Shown here piece by piece: positions 1 through 9,395 of a stretch of DNA of 47,917 bases. The DNA is taken from positions 1-47,917 of the forward strand of contig CASDZP010000021.1 of the NCBI GenBank assembly GCA_949285535.1. Direction: 5' to 3'. The first letter of the stretch is position 1; every line of letters starts with the position of its first letter. The DNA comes from an uncultured Alistipes sp. Its GTDB lineage: Bacteria; Bacteroidota; Bacteroidia; Bacteroidales; Rikenellaceae. The notes below the pieces were generated by a model. That model did no database searches, was not told the origin of the DNA, and saw only the letters and a program-made list of their open reading frames with translations. The position numbers and the translations under genes were made by a program.

Positions 1-204
1 CGGCGCCCTCCTCGAATACATCGAAGGCGCGGAACTCCCCGGCGTTGCGGCTATTCGCAAATAACGGACTTTTACAATAACAGAAAAAAGACGATTCGAT
101 ATTTTTCGAATCGTCTTTTTTCTGTTATTGTAAAAGTCCGTTATTTGCGAATAGCCGCAACGCCGGGGAGTTCCGCGCCTTCGATGTATTCGAGGAGGGC
201 GCCG
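1..204. repeat. Perfect long palindrome spanning the pgk terminator and 3' end
   Basis: Positions 1-99 are the exact reverse complement of 106-204, with a 6-base loop at 100-105. The right arm holds the pgk terminator, the 3' untranslated stretch and the last 21 or so codons of pgk (stop at 141-143). The left arm is therefore an inverted second copy of the pgk end. The repeat is still perfect at base 1, so it probably continues outside the window. It resembles the diverged palindromes after the TonB receptor gene, rpsN and nifJ. Perfect identity at a sequence edge could also come from an assembly or amplification fold-back. Confidence 0.95.
82..123 (-). terminator. Intrinsic terminator of pgk
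   Basis: A GC-containing stem (91-99 with 106-114) is flanked by A and T runs, so it gives a U-tract in the pgk direction. It lies 18 bases after the pgk stop and is the core of the 204-bp palindrome. Confidence 0.85.
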
Positions 205-1331
205 CCGCCGGTTGAGTTGTAGCTGACCTGGTCTGCCATTTTGAACTTGTTGATGCAGGCAACAGAGTCACCGCCACCAATCAGAGAGAAGGCGCCGTTC
301 TTGGTAGCCACGGCGATAGCGTCCGCAACAGCTTTAGAACCTGCCGCGAAGTTGTCCATTTCGAACACACCCATCGGACCGTTCCAGAGGATTGTTTTGC
401 AACCTTCGATAACTTTCGCGAATTTCTCACGAGTCTTGGGACCGATGTCAACACCTTCCCAACCGTCGGGTATGTCGTTGGCGGGGCATATCTTGGTGGG
501 AGCGTCGTTCTTGAACTCAGAGATGCAGACAGCGTCTTCAGCAAGTACGAGCTGAACACCCATCTCTTTCGCTTTCTCAATCATTCTCAACGCTGTGTCG
601 AACTGGTCTTTCTCGCACATAGAGCTACCGATCTTACCGCCGAGAGCCGCCTGTATGGTATAAGTCATACCGCCTGCCGCGATGAGAACGTCCACTTTAG
701 AGAAGAGTTTCTCGATGATTGTAATCTTGGTTGACACTTTCGCGCCGCCGAGGATTGCGATGAAGGGGCGTTCGGGTGATTCGAGCACTTTGTCTATCGC
801 TTTGAGCTCGCCTTCCATTACATAACCGAACATCTTGTCGTTGGGGAAGAATTTGGCGATGATAGTAGTAGAGGCGTGAGCACGGTGTGCGGTACCGAAC
901 GCGTCGTTGATGTAGCAGTCAGCCATTTTAGCGAGCTTTTCTGCAAACTCTTCGTTACCTTTCTCTTCTTCTTTGTAGAAACGGAGGTTTTCGAGCAACA
1001 ATACGTCACCGGGTTTGAGAGCCGCAGCCTTTTCAGCAGCCTGTGCTCCGATGCAGTCGTCAGCGAAGTCCACTTTTGTGCCGAGATTCTTCTCGAGAGT
1101 GGTGATGATGTGACGGAGTGAATATTTGTCGGTGGGACCTTCTTTGGGACGTCCGAGGTGAGACATGAGAATCACAGAACCGCCGCCCGCAAGCACTTTT
1201 TTGATTGTGGGGATGGCCGCGCGGATACGCGTGTCGTCTGTTACATTGAAGTTTTCATCAAGAGGCACGTTGAAATCCACACGGATAATCGCGCGTTTGC
1301 CTTTGAAATCGTAAGTCTCGATTGAAGCCAT
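141..1331 (-). CDS. pgk: Phosphoglycerate kinase
   Basis: Phosphoglycerate kinase transfers the acyl phosphate of 1,3-bisphosphoglycerate to ADP in cytoplasmic glycolysis. The 396-residue product has the usual family length. It starts with the N-terminal substrate-binding pattern (RVDFNVPLD near residue 18, SHLGRPK near 57) and ends with the nucleotide-binding GGGDS motif near residue 350 and the STGGGA segment near 373. The ATG at 1331 begins a full-length N-terminus. It is transcribed alone, divergently from recO, with a TAnnTTTG-like -7 element at 1382-1389 on the minus strand. Its 3' end lies inside the palindrome at the window start. Confidence 0.98.
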   Translation of the reverse strand: MASIETYDFKGKRAIIRVDFNVPLDENFNVTDDTRIRAAIPTIKKVLAGGGSVILMSHLGRPKEGPTDKYSLRHIITTLEKNLGTKVDFADDCIGAQAAEKAAALKPGDVLLLENLRFYKEEEKGNEEFAEKLAKMADCYINDAFGTAHRAHASTTIIAKFFPNDKMFGYVMEGELKAIDKVLESPERPFIAILGGAKVSTKITIIEKLFSKVDVLIAAGGMTYTIQAALGGKIGSSMCEKDQFDTALRMIEKAKEMGVQLVLAEDAVCISEFKNDAPTKICPANDIPDGWEGVDIGPKTREKFAKVIEGCKTILWNGPMGVFEMDNFAAGSKAVADAIAVATKNGAFSLIGGGDSVACINKFKMADQVSYNSTGGGALLEYIEGAELPGVAAIRK

Positions 1332-1381
1332 AATAAAAAATCGTTATGTGTTAATGTTTTGTTTTTCAGCTAACAATGTTA

Positions 1382-1389
1382 CAAATATA
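1382..1389 (-). promoter_or_regulatory. Candidate -7 element for pgk
   Basis: Read on the minus strand this is TATATTTG, matching the Bacteroides -7 consensus TAnnTTTG about 50 bases before the pgk ATG. No TTTG is seen at the expected -33 spacing, so this is a half-match only. Confidence 0.45.
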
Positions 1390-1438
1390 CATTTTTTTAT
1401 TTAATTTGCGGTCAGTTCGAACTCTTTTTGACAAATAA

Positions 1439-2173
1439 ATGGGTAACACATATAAAAGTCGCGCGATTGTGTTGCACACCATAAAATATGGTGACAGCGG
1501 GCATATCGTTCACCTCTACACCGAGGCGTTGGGTCGTCAGAGCTATTATGTCAACGGCCTGCGCAACGGTCGCCTGAGTATCGGACGCAACAAAATAGCA
1601 CTCCAGCCTCTCACGGTGGTGGATATTGTCGGTTACGAGTCATCGCAGGGACGCATGCACCGCATACGTGAGGCGACTACACCCTATCTGCTCACATCTC
1701 TCATCTTCGACATACGCAAATCGGCGATAGCTCTGTTCATGGCGGAGGTGGTCTATCGCATCGTCAGGGAGGAGGAGCCGAACACACTCTTTTTCGACTT
1801 CTTCGAGGGGGCGATAAAGACTCTCGATTCACGAGAGGAGGGGTTCGCCAATTTTCATATCCATTTTCTTCTTGAACTGACGAGATTCATGGGTTACTAT
1901 CCCGCCGACAACTATATGGACGGCGGCTTTTTTGATATTGTAAAAGGTGAGTTCGTGGTGATAAAGCCCCGACGCGAGGAGCTGTTTCTTGAGGCGGGAG
2001 AGAGCCGACTGCTGTCGAGATTCATCGGTACCACACTCGAAGAGGCGTTGTCCATTGAAATGGGGCGCGGCGATAGGGTAGCCCTGCTTAACGGACTGAT
2101 ACGTTTTCTCGCCTACCATCACGACGCCGCATACAAAATAGCCTCGATAAAAGTACTCGGAGAGATATTCTGA
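1439..2173 (+). CDS. recO: DNA repair protein RecO
   Basis: RecO works with RecF and RecR to load RecA onto SSB-coated single-stranded DNA during recombinational repair. The 244-residue product has the family layout: an N-terminal OB-fold (residues 1-80, beginning with the typical SRAIVLHTIKYGDSGHIV strand) followed by a helical C-terminal domain. The zinc-binding cysteines of some RecO proteins are absent, as is common in Bacteroidota. The gene is divergent from pgk and convergent with pbpC, with only 27 bases and no obvious hairpin between recO and pbpC. Confidence 0.93.
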   Translation: MGNTYKSRAIVLHTIKYGDSGHIVHLYTEALGRQSYYVNGLRNGRLSIGRNKIALQPLTVVDIVGYESSQGRMHRIREATTPYLLTSLIFDIRKSAIALFMAEVVYRIVREEEPNTLFFDFFEGAIKTLDSREEGFANFHIHFLLELTRFMGYYPADNYMDGGFFDIVKGEFVVIKPRREELFLEAGESRLLSRFIGTTLEEALSIEMGRGDRVALLNGLIRFLAYHHDAAYKIASIKVLGEIF

Positions 2174-2200
2174 CAATCCGATTTTTGTATCCTGTTGTTA

Positions 2201-4606
2201 TTATTTTTCGCTTGTAGGCTTTATTGTGAAGAAAATTTTTCGGTTGTTGCCCTGTTGGTCGGTAAGAGTCAATAGATGACGACCTCTTTCGGGTCGGACG
2301 GCTATCGAATGGTCGCCGCCCTCGGTCATGCCGATGTAGTTGTCGTCAATGTACCAATATATAACGGCATCTCTGTCGGAGTGCGCCGCCTTGAATACCA
2401 CATGCTGTATCGAGCCGTCGAAGTCGCGCGGTAAAGATATGACCGCGTCATATTCGGGATAAATTATCTCTATCGGTCTCACTCCGCTTTCACGACAACC
2501 CTCTTTCAACGGTGGGAGAGGCAGGTAATCCATGTTTTTGAGACTATAATAATATGCCTGCGCGGGCGGAAGCACAAACCATGAGCTTTCAACCATGCGT
2601 TCCACCGACTCGCAAGAGCTGTTGACACGATGAAGACCGTCGGGCGTCAGATGAACGGTTATGTGATAGGGACACGGCTCTGTGGCTATCCCTCTGCGGG
2701 GTATCGCCACGCTGTCGATGACGGGACACGAGGGTGACGCCTTGTGACCGCTACGCGGGCATATCTCTACCGTTGTCATGTCGTCGAGAGGCGGTGCGAA
2801 CCACTCACCCGACGGGAGCAATGAGAAGATGTCGAACATTATCGGGGCGGCGTGTGTCACACCCGTTACACCCGGACGACCTTCGCCGGAGGCGTTGCCT
2901 ACCCATACGCCGACCACATGGCGGGGCGTCACGCCCACAGCCCACGCGTCACGACTGCCGAAACTGGTACCCGTCTTCCATGCCACACGTTTCATGCTTG
3001 AGAAATTCTGCCACCCTGCCTCCTCTTCGGGACGGTTGAGGCGGCTCATAGCCTCGAACGTGAACCATATTGAGGCGGCGGAGAGCAGTGGCGGCGTGTC
3101 GGTGAGGGTGTCGGACAGAGGGTCTGTGTCTGCATAAGGGTTGGACGATAGCGTGAGCGGGTGGATGTCACCTTTGAGGTATTTGCCGTCGGTTTGCGTG
3201 TAGCGTGTCAGCGTACGTGCGAGTGAGGCGTACATGCCGCAGATATCCCAAAGGGTACACTCCGCGCCACCGAGTATCAGCGACAATCCGTAGTGCTCCT
3301 CGGAGTAACGCAGTGTCGTCATGCCTCCTTTTTCGAGCAGTTCCATGAAACGCCCCGTCTTGTATTGAGACAACATGCGTACCAATGGTACGTTGAGCGA
3401 GCGTGTCAACGCCTCCGAGGCGGGAATAACACCGTTGTTGCTTCTGTCATAGTTCTGCGGCGAGAAGTTTCCTATTTTTAACGGAACATCCTCAACCAGC
3501 ATCTCGGGAAGCAATATTCCGTCATCGAGCATTCCGGCATAAAGAAACGGCTTGAGTATGCTGCCCGAGCTTCGTTCCGCCATGACGGCATCGACGGCAT
3601 AACCCATGTCGTCACCCCTGTCCTCGGTGTTGCCCACGTATGCCAATACCTCTCCGCTTCGTACATCAGCCACCACGACGGCAGCGTTGAATATCCTGTC
3701 GTTATTGCGGTAGCCGCCGACCCTGTTCTCGACAATCATGCGCGTGTTGTCCTGAAGTCTCTTGTCGAGAGTGACGGTTACGTTACCCTCTATTCCCTCT
3801 TTTCGTATCCTCTCGACCAGATGTTCCGCCGAGCGTGGCGGCGAGCTCATCCTCAAAGCAGCCAAAGGCTCTTGCAGCGACAGACTCAACTCCGTCTCGT
3901 CGATGATACCCTCGTCCGCCATACGTTTCAGCAGGGCGTCCCGTTTCCTTTTCAGCGTCTCGCGGTTTCGTTCGAGGTGTATTAGCGACGGAGCGTTGGG
4001 CAGTACGGCGAGCGTGGCGTTTTCCGCCCACGACAGCTTGTCGGGAGGACGGTTGAAATATCTCCACGATGCGGCGGCGAGACCCACCGTATTGCCGCCG
4101 AACGGCGCGAACGATGCGTATAGCGCCAGTATCTCGTCTTTGTCGTATCGGCATTCGAGATATAGCGCCCATATCGCCTCAACGGCTTTTTGCCATATCG
4201 TTCTCTCACGGTTGCCTCGTGCCGCGCGTGCCAGCTGCATGGTTATCGTACTTCCGCCGCTGACCACACTCCCATGTTCGATATTTTGTTTCATCGCCCT
4301 CGCCATTGAGAGGGGGTCTATGCCTGGGTGATGCCTGAATCTTTTATCCTCATAAGTGAGAAGCGCTTTCTCGAACTTCTCGGGTACGCGTTCGACGGGA
4401 GCGAATCGCCATTGCTCGTCGTCGGAGAGTCGAGCGCCGAGCAGTTCGCCGTCACGGGAATAGAGTGTTGTAGAGAGCGGCAGGCTGAAAAGCGGTTCGG
4501 GAACAATAAGACGCATGACACCTAACCACACGACAAAGAGAGCCGCCGCCGATAGTGCCACGACGACGGCTCTCCTCAATGCCTTTATGTTACGGAGACG
4601 ATTCAT
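2201..4606 (-). CDS. pbpC: Penicillin-binding protein 1C (bifunctional glycosyltransferase/transpeptidase)
   Basis: This is a class A PBP of the PbpC type, which polymerises lipid II and cross-links peptidoglycan on the periplasmic face. The 801-residue protein has one N-terminal membrane anchor (about 12-33), a GT51 domain with the EDKRFRHHPG motif near residue 86 and GGSTITMQLAR near 115, a transpeptidase domain with SGSILKPF (catalytic Ser-x-x-Lys, near 350), SLN and KTGTS (near 545), and a C-terminal PbpC-specific domain. In many bacteria pbpC sits beside an alpha-2-macroglobulin gene; none is seen here. It follows the SecB-like gene by 68 bases on the same strand. Confidence 0.95.
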   Translation of the reverse strand: MNRLRNIKALRRAVVVALSAAALFVVWLGVMRLIVPEPLFSLPLSTTLYSRDGELLGARLSDDEQWRFAPVERVPEKFEKALLTYEDKRFRHHPGIDPLSMARAMKQNIEHGSVVSGGSTITMQLARAARGNRERTIWQKAVEAIWALYLECRYDKDEILALYASFAPFGGNTVGLAAASWRYFNRPPDKLSWAENATLAVLPNAPSLIHLERNRETLKRKRDALLKRMADEGIIDETELSLSLQEPLAALRMSSPPRSAEHLVERIRKEGIEGNVTVTLDKRLQDNTRMIVENRVGGYRNNDRIFNAAVVVADVRSGEVLAYVGNTEDRGDDMGYAVDAVMAERSSGSILKPFLYAGMLDDGILLPEMLVEDVPLKIGNFSPQNYDRSNNGVIPASEALTRSLNVPLVRMLSQYKTGRFMELLEKGGMTTLRYSEEHYGLSLILGGAECTLWDICGMYASLARTLTRYTQTDGKYLKGDIHPLTLSSNPYADTDPLSDTLTDTPPLLSAASIWFTFEAMSRLNRPEEEAGWQNFSSMKRVAWKTGTSFGSRDAWAVGVTPRHVVGVWVGNASGEGRPGVTGVTHAAPIMFDIFSLLPSGEWFAPPLDDMTTVEICPRSGHKASPSCPVIDSVAIPRRGIATEPCPYHITVHLTPDGLHRVNSSCESVERMVESSWFVLPPAQAYYYSLKNMDYLPLPPLKEGCRESGVRPIEIIYPEYDAVISLPRDFDGSIQHVVFKAAHSDRDAVIYWYIDDNYIGMTEGGDHSIAVRPERGRHLLTLTDQQGNNRKIFFTIKPTSEK

Positions 4607-4674
4607 TCCGTTTGAATGTCACGCGTTATCTTTTATATGAAAATGTCTCGTTATGTCGCCTCTCGGCGTCACCG

Positions 4675-5118
4675 CTAACTCGGCTGCCCTGCGAAAGGTA
4701 TGAGAATGTTCTCTTTCACGATGTTCTCGACGTTTATCATCGGGATGACGAAATCCGCCAGCGGCGTGTTACGGGTACGGCAGAAGACGATGCCGCGGAT
4801 TGTCGATATGGCGTTGAAAGCGAGGTATTGCAGGAATGATACGGGAATGAGCGTGCCTTTAGTGTCTTTGAACGCTTCCCAGCTCTCGGTGTCGAGCGTA
4901 AATTCGCAACGTGCCGTTAACTCGAAAAGAACGTTCTCGTCATTCTTATATACAAAAGTGATTGTCGGGGCAATTACGTGGTCTGCAACGTTGAAGTTAA
5001 AGACTATGCCCGTACCCAGCTTCAGCGAATCGCGGTTTTCGGGGAAATTGTCGGTTATGAAAAACTTCTCCTCCTCTATTTTTGATATTACGAATCTTAT
5101 CGGTTTTCTCTCTTCCAT
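4675..5118 (-). CDS. SecB-like protein
   Basis: A 147-residue cytoplasmic protein with no signal peptide or membrane segment. The C-terminal half contains STIRGI followed by the TPLADFVIPMINVENI pattern, which resembles the SecB segment with an Arg-Gly turn and the conserved leucine/proline/isoleucine-asparagine stretch. SecB is a tetrameric chaperone that keeps exported proteins unfolded and passes them to SecA. Whether this protein chaperones exported proteins, acts on a toxin-antitoxin pair, or does something else cannot be told from sequence alone. It precedes pbpC by 68 bases on the same strand. The SecB-fold call rests on motif resemblance only. Confidence 0.55.
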   Translation of the reverse strand: MEERKPIRFVISKIEEEKFFITDNFPENRDSLKLGTGIVFNFNVADHVIAPTITFVYKNDENVLFELTARCEFTLDTESWEAFKDTKGTLIPVSFLQYLAFNAISTIRGIVFCRTRNTPLADFVIPMINVENIVKENILIPFAGQPS

Positions 5119-5285
5119 GATGTTATTTCAATTATCTGTTTTTCAATAAGTGTTTGTTTCACGCCGTATGATTGTCCGTTTGCGGCGGTTCTTTAACATG
5201 TCGCATGCGACGGTTCAATGTGCGGCATGCTGTTGTTGTAATTGTTTGTTGTTCAATACGCTTCGGGGTACTGAACTCCGTCTGT

Positions 5286-6317
5286 CTAAAGATATTTTTT
5301 CAGCGTGAATCCGAATGTTGTGCCTTTTCCGAGTTCGCTTCTGACAACCACTTTCTCGCCCTGTGCCTCGATTATGTGTTTTACTATTGCCAGACCGAGA
5401 CCCGTGCCGCCATTCTCTCTCGAACGGCTCTTGTCCACTCTGAAGAAACGCTCGAATATGCGTGGCAAATCTTCTTTTGATATGCCTATACCGTTGTCGC
5501 TCACCTCAATCATGACTTTGTCGAACATGTCGATGAACCTGACGGTAGTGGTGCCGCCCTTGCGTCCGTATTTGATAGAATTTGACAAAAGATTCGAGAA
5601 TACCTGTTCGATGCGTCTCTTGTCGGCGAATACCTCTATCGGTTCCCAACCTTCGACCTTTATCGTTATACCGTTCTCGTTCTTCTGTTCGCATATCGAC
5701 TCCGCCGCCTCTTTTGCCAACGCCACGATGTCGAAACGTTCGTTTTCAAGCTGCATGACCTTCATTTCGAGTTTTGATATGCTTTCGAGGTCGTTGACGA
5801 TTGCTATCAGACGCTCGATGTTCTTGTTGGCGCGTTCCAGGTAGCGCATGTTGACTTCGGGGTCGTCCAGACCGCCGTCCATGAGCGTTATGATATAGCC
5901 CTGAAGCGTAAAAAGCGGTGTTTTGAGTTCATGCGACACGTTGCCGAGGAACTCTTTGCGGTAGTTCTCCATCTCTTTTAGACGGACAATCTCCGCCGCT
6001 TTCTTTTCCGCCCATTCGGCGATGTCGTCACCCATGTTGTTGACGATGTCACGGCCTTCGAAGTGTTTAGCCAGCTCGGAGGTGTTGAGGTCTCTCTCGA
6101 ACATGAGCTGGTATATCGGTTTTATGCGCTGGAGTACGAAACGCCATATCATGTAACGGGATGTCACGTATGTGACAAAGCCCATGATGAGCGAGGCACC
6201 CACAGAGGCGATGATGTCGCTGTTTACGAAGAAAAAAGTCACCGCAAATGCGAAAACCGTTGTTGTCGCGGCTATGCCGAGCGCGGCGAGATTCATTGTT
6301 TTGACCTTTACAGACAT
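5286..6317 (-). CDS. Two-component sensor histidine kinase
   Basis: A 343-residue PhoR-like membrane kinase. Two hydrophobic segments (about 10-31 and 35-57) leave almost no periplasmic loop, so it probably senses the membrane or an intracellular or partner signal. The HisKA box FLGNVSHELKTP places the phosphorylated histidine near residue 129. The HATPase domain shows an N-box (NLLSNSIKYG), DNGIGI and GTGLGLAIVKH. No response regulator lies beside it, so its partner is encoded elsewhere. Its start is 2 bases after the ribE stop, so it is probably co-transcribed with ribE. PorX, a response regulator, is 24 kb away and cannot be assigned as its partner from this sequence. Confidence 0.93.
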   Translation of the reverse strand: MSVKVKTMNLAALGIAATTTVFAFAVTFFFVNSDIIASVGASLIMGFVTYVTSRYMIWRFVLQRIKPIYQLMFERDLNTSELAKHFEGRDIVNNMGDDIAEWAEKKAAEIVRLKEMENYRKEFLGNVSHELKTPLFTLQGYIITLMDGGLDDPEVNMRYLERANKNIERLIAIVNDLESISKLEMKVMQLENERFDIVALAKEAAESICEQKNENGITIKVEGWEPIEVFADKRRIEQVFSNLLSNSIKYGRKGGTTTVRFIDMFDKVMIEVSDNGIGISKEDLPRIFERFFRVDKSRSRENGGTGLGLAIVKHIIEAQGEKVVVRSELGKGTTFGFTLKKYL

Positions 6318-6319
6318 AG

Positions 6320-6910
6320 CTAACGGTAGTTTTTCATCAGTTTTGTGATATACTTCCCTATTATGTCGAACTCGATGTTGACAACGCTTCCGGGTTTGAA
6401 CGTGTGGAAGTTGGTGTGCTCGTAGGTGTAGGGTATTATCGCCACCTCAAAGCCGTCCTCTTTTGAGTTTACGACCGTGAGGCTCACACCGTTGACCGCC
6501 ACGGAGCCTTTCTCGACGGTTATGCGACCCTCGCCCGGCTCATAGCCGAATCTGAAGACGTGACTGCCGTCCGCCTCTTTCACTTCGAGGCATGTTGCGG
6601 TCATGTCCACGTGACCCTGAACGATATGGCCGTCGAGCAATGCGTCCGGACGCATGCTGCGTTCGAGGTTTACCTCATCGCCAACCTTGAGAAGACCGAG
6701 ATTGGTCTTTTGCAGTGTCTCGTCTATGGCGGTGACCGTGTAGCCGCCCGGCAACAGCTCGACTACCGTCAGACATACGCCGTTGTGTGCCACACTCTGG
6801 TCTATTTTGAGCTCGTCCGCAAAAGGCGCGCTCAATGTTATGTGGAGGTTTCCCCCCTCTCTGTGTAGTGCGGTAACTTTTGCCACCGCTTCGATGATTC
6901 CTGAAAACAT
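6320..6910 (-). CDS. ribE: Riboflavin synthase, alpha chain
   Basis: Riboflavin synthase dismutates two 6,7-dimethyl-8-ribityllumazine molecules into riboflavin and a pyrimidinedione. The 196-residue product shows the two tandem lumazine-binding barrels: MFSGIIE at the N-terminus with NGVCLTV in repeat 1, and GHIVQGHVD with VNGVSLTVV in repeat 2. The ATG at 6910 is chosen because the family begins exactly with MFxGI; the reading frame stays open further upstream but that part overlaps lnt and is not family-like. The gene lies between lnt and the histidine kinase in a tight minus-strand run. Confidence 0.96.
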   Translation of the reverse strand: MFSGIIEAVAKVTALHREGGNLHITLSAPFADELKIDQSVAHNGVCLTVVELLPGGYTVTAIDETLQKTNLGLLKVGDEVNLERSMRPDALLDGHIVQGHVDMTATCLEVKEADGSHVFRFGYEPGEGRITVEKGSVAVNGVSLTVVNSKEDGFEVAIIPYTYEHTNFHTFKPGSVVNIEFDIIGKYITKLMKNYR

Positions 6911-6951
6911 GATTTTATCTCTTTTTATATTTTTATTCCTGTTTGTTACGG

Positions 6952-8571
6952 TCAGACGATATAGTCTTTCTTGCGTCGTCTGTATGCGAAGAAGTAGAGT
7001 ATCGAGAGAGCGAACACACCCGTTGAGGCTCGTCCGACGATGTCGCCGTATTCGACAAAGAGTGTTGTTTTGTCGCTGAGCGTCACTTCTCCCGAGAGAG
7101 AGGTCTCCTCGTCCCACTCCGTGGCGGATACGATGTCACCACGTTCGTTTATCAGTGCGCTTATGCCCGTGTTGGCGGAGCGGGCAATCGAACGGCGCGT
7201 CTCTATGGCGCGAAGTTTCGAGAAGCGGAGATGCTGACGGTAACCCATGGTGTCGTCCCACCAGCCGTCGTTGGTTATCACGAACATTGTCTGCGCACCT
7301 TTGCGTACGAACGAGGCGAAATATTCGCCGTAAACAGATTCATAACAGATGGCGCATCCCACCTTTGCTTCGGGAGTCTCGAAGAGCGAACTTTCGGGCT
7401 GGGTAGCCAACACTCCCGATATGCCGCCGAGATTCACCGACAACTTATTTAGGAAGGTAAGATATTCGTGATAGGGTATCATCTCTACCCCGATTACAAG
7501 TTTCGACTTGTGGTATATCTCTATCGGCGCGCCGTCCTCTATGCAGACAGCCGAGTTATAGGCATCCCACCAGTAGTCACGGTTTGGCAATGTCCTCGAT
7601 GTATTGGTAGGCGGTGTGGGGTAGAGCATTTTGGGGTATGCCTTGTAGGTGGTGAGTCCGAGTATCACCGCCGAGTTCTGATGTCCTCTGCGTAAAGTCT
7701 CTCTGAAAGCCTCCGTCATCTTCGACTCCTCCAGCCTGTCAACCCAGAAGTTGTTGTCTAAAGCTGTCTCGGGCGCTATGATGAAACGGCTTTCCGAGGG
7801 GGCGTTCTCAACCATTCTCAATAGCCTTTCGAGCTGTTCACGTTGGCTGAGACCTCCGAATTTTTCTCCGTAGGGGTCAACATTGGGCTGCAATACGGTG
7901 ACGGTCATGCGTCGTTCCGACTCTTCATATTTATTATATATGAAAAGCGATACACTTATCGGAACGGCAATCCACAATAGCGGGGCAATCCATCTTTTGA
8001 GCGAGAAACGTCTGTTTTTGATTGTCCAAGAGAGAGTTTCGAATATCGTGAGGTTGACAATCCACGCCCAGAGCGTGCCTCCGAGCGTACCCGTATATTC
8101 ATACCATTGTACCAGACTGTGGTTTGTGGCGAATCCGCCGCCTATATTGAGCCAAGGGAATGAAATTTCACCGTTGAGATATAGCCTTTCGGCAGCTGTC
8201 CAGCATGTCACGAGTATGGTGTAAGCCAACGGTTTGAGCGCTCGTTTCCATACGGCGTTGTATATTGCCATGACGGCTCCGAACAGAATGCAGTATGTAA
8301 GTGTGGCGGCGACGGTGCCTATCAACGCCGAGTGAGCCACCCAGCTGACGGTCATAAGGTTGAACGCCACGAACGCCACTGTCACAAAAGGCATGAATCT
8401 TTTGCCCGCGCGTCTCTGCTGGACGAATAGCAGAGGTACGAACCCTACGAGCAACGGCAGGGAGCTGAATCCGAACCACGCCGACGCCAAAAGTAACGCC
8501 GAGAGGAGCGACAGCCCCATGTCTGTGAGCGTCGCGGAGAGCCTGTCCGATATTTTTACTTTGAGTCTCAT
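6952..8571 (-). CDS. lnt: Apolipoprotein N-acyltransferase
   Basis: Lnt adds the third acyl chain to the N-terminal cysteine of lipoproteins in the inner membrane. The 539-residue protein has an N-terminal multi-span membrane region (about 1-215) and a nitrilase-like catalytic domain. The catalytic triad is visible as Glu in IIAPETALDN, Lys in YHKSKLVIG and Cys in GCAICYESVYG, followed by the conserved ITNDGWW segment. A further hydrophobic segment near 512-530 fits the C-terminal anchor. Its start overlaps the stop of the upstream HAD gene by 4 bases, which suggests translational coupling. Confidence 0.96.
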   Translation of the reverse strand: MRLKVKISDRLSATLTDMGLSLLSALLLASAWFGFSSLPLLVGFVPLLFVQQRRAGKRFMPFVTVAFVAFNLMTVSWVAHSALIGTVAATLTYCILFGAVMAIYNAVWKRALKPLAYTILVTCWTAAERLYLNGEISFPWLNIGGGFATNHSLVQWYEYTGTLGGTLWAWIVNLTIFETLSWTIKNRRFSLKRWIAPLLWIAVPISVSLFIYNKYEESERRMTVTVLQPNVDPYGEKFGGLSQREQLERLLRMVENAPSESRFIIAPETALDNNFWVDRLEESKMTEAFRETLRRGHQNSAVILGLTTYKAYPKMLYPTPPTNTSRTLPNRDYWWDAYNSAVCIEDGAPIEIYHKSKLVIGVEMIPYHEYLTFLNKLSVNLGGISGVLATQPESSLFETPEAKVGCAICYESVYGEYFASFVRKGAQTMFVITNDGWWDDTMGYRQHLRFSKLRAIETRRSIARSANTGISALINERGDIVSATEWDEETSLSGEVTLSDKTTLFVEYGDIVGRASTGVFALSILYFFAYRRRKKDYIV

Positions 8572-9395
8572 TTATGCTTGAGGTTCTCCAACGACAGGTT
8601 TATCGCTATCTTGTCGATGATTTGTTTCACAATGGTATCTATTCCGCTCGATGGCGAATAGTCGGCGGGAGCTACGAAATCAACCCTGCCGTCATCCACG
8701 AGTTTGTGAATGTCGTCCACCTTGCGCTGCGAGTCTTTGTTATAGACCGCTATCGAGTAGCCACCCATCTGTTTGACGAGCCTCATGCAGGGGATGTCGG
8801 TGGTACCGTCACCTACATATATCATTCTGCTGAACGGTATGCGGCGTTTCTCCTCGGGGATATATTTGTTTATCTCGATATTGTCGGATACGCTCTCGAT
8901 GCCTTTGTTTATCTTGAAGAGGAACTGGGTCTTTGTCGTGTAGTTGACAACCACGCTGGGCCAGAAGGCGACCCCGTCAACGTTATAGAAGAAAGAGCAG
9001 GCGTATATCTTCTTGAACTCATGGGCGATTGATGTTCCCTCAATCATCTCCTTTATGCCCGACGAGTTGATATAGTGTTCTATCACGAGACCTTTTTTCT
9101 CCGCGTAGCTGTTGATGCGGCTGAACCACTCCTGCACACCGTTAAAGAGTTTGACCTTGCTGCCTGACTCTCTGAAAGCCTCACGACGCAGTGACACGTC
9201 ACGGTTGTTCGCCTCTTTTATCATGTGGTACAGATAGGCGAGGATTGTGTCTCCGTCCTGCGACTCCGCCATCTGGGAGCTCTCCTGCCAGAACTCCTCG
9301 CTTCGCTTGCCCACGGCGGGGATAAAGTCGTACTCCTGCATGTTGCCGGGGGCGAGTGTACCGTCAAAGTCGTATATTATCGCGACTATGTTCAT
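8568..9395 (-). CDS. HAD-superfamily hydrolase
   Basis: A 275-residue cytoplasmic haloacid dehalogenase-type phosphatase. Motif I is IIYDFDGTLAP near residue 9, with the nucleophilic and acid/base aspartates; motif II is the INSSG segment; motif IV is YVGDGTTDIP. The overall pattern is nearest to phosphoserine-phosphatase-like HADs, but the substrate cannot be inferred. The ATG at 9395 puts motif I at the usual distance from the N-terminus; in-frame ATGs at 9449 and further upstream would add an unlikely basic/polar leader. It overlaps lnt by 4 bases and heads the HAD-lnt-ribE-kinase run. Confidence 0.85.
   Translation of the reverse strand: MNIVAIIYDFDGTLAPGNMQEYDFIPAVGKRSEEFWQESSQMAESQDGDTILAYLYHMIKEANNRDVSLRREAFRESGSKVKLFNGVQEWFSRINSYAEKKGLVIEHYINSSGIKEMIEGTSIAHEFKKIYACSFFYNVDGVAFWPSVVVNYTTKTQFLFKINKGIESVSDNIEINKYIPEEKRRIPFSRMIYVGDGTTDIPCMRLVKQMGGYSIAVYNKDSQRKVDDIHKLVDDGRVDFVAPADYSPSSGIDTIVKQIIDKIAINLSLENLKHK

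Noticed and set aside
4700..5149. 149-residue plus-strand open frame
   Set aside because: It is antisense to the SecB-like gene throughout and has no family-like motifs or promoter; the minus-strand frame is the convincing one.
5200..5211. 12-bp perfect palindrome GTCGCATGCGAC before the SecB-like gene
   Set aside because: It is a single short site downstream of the kinase gene with no second copy or link to a promoter; chance is likely enough.
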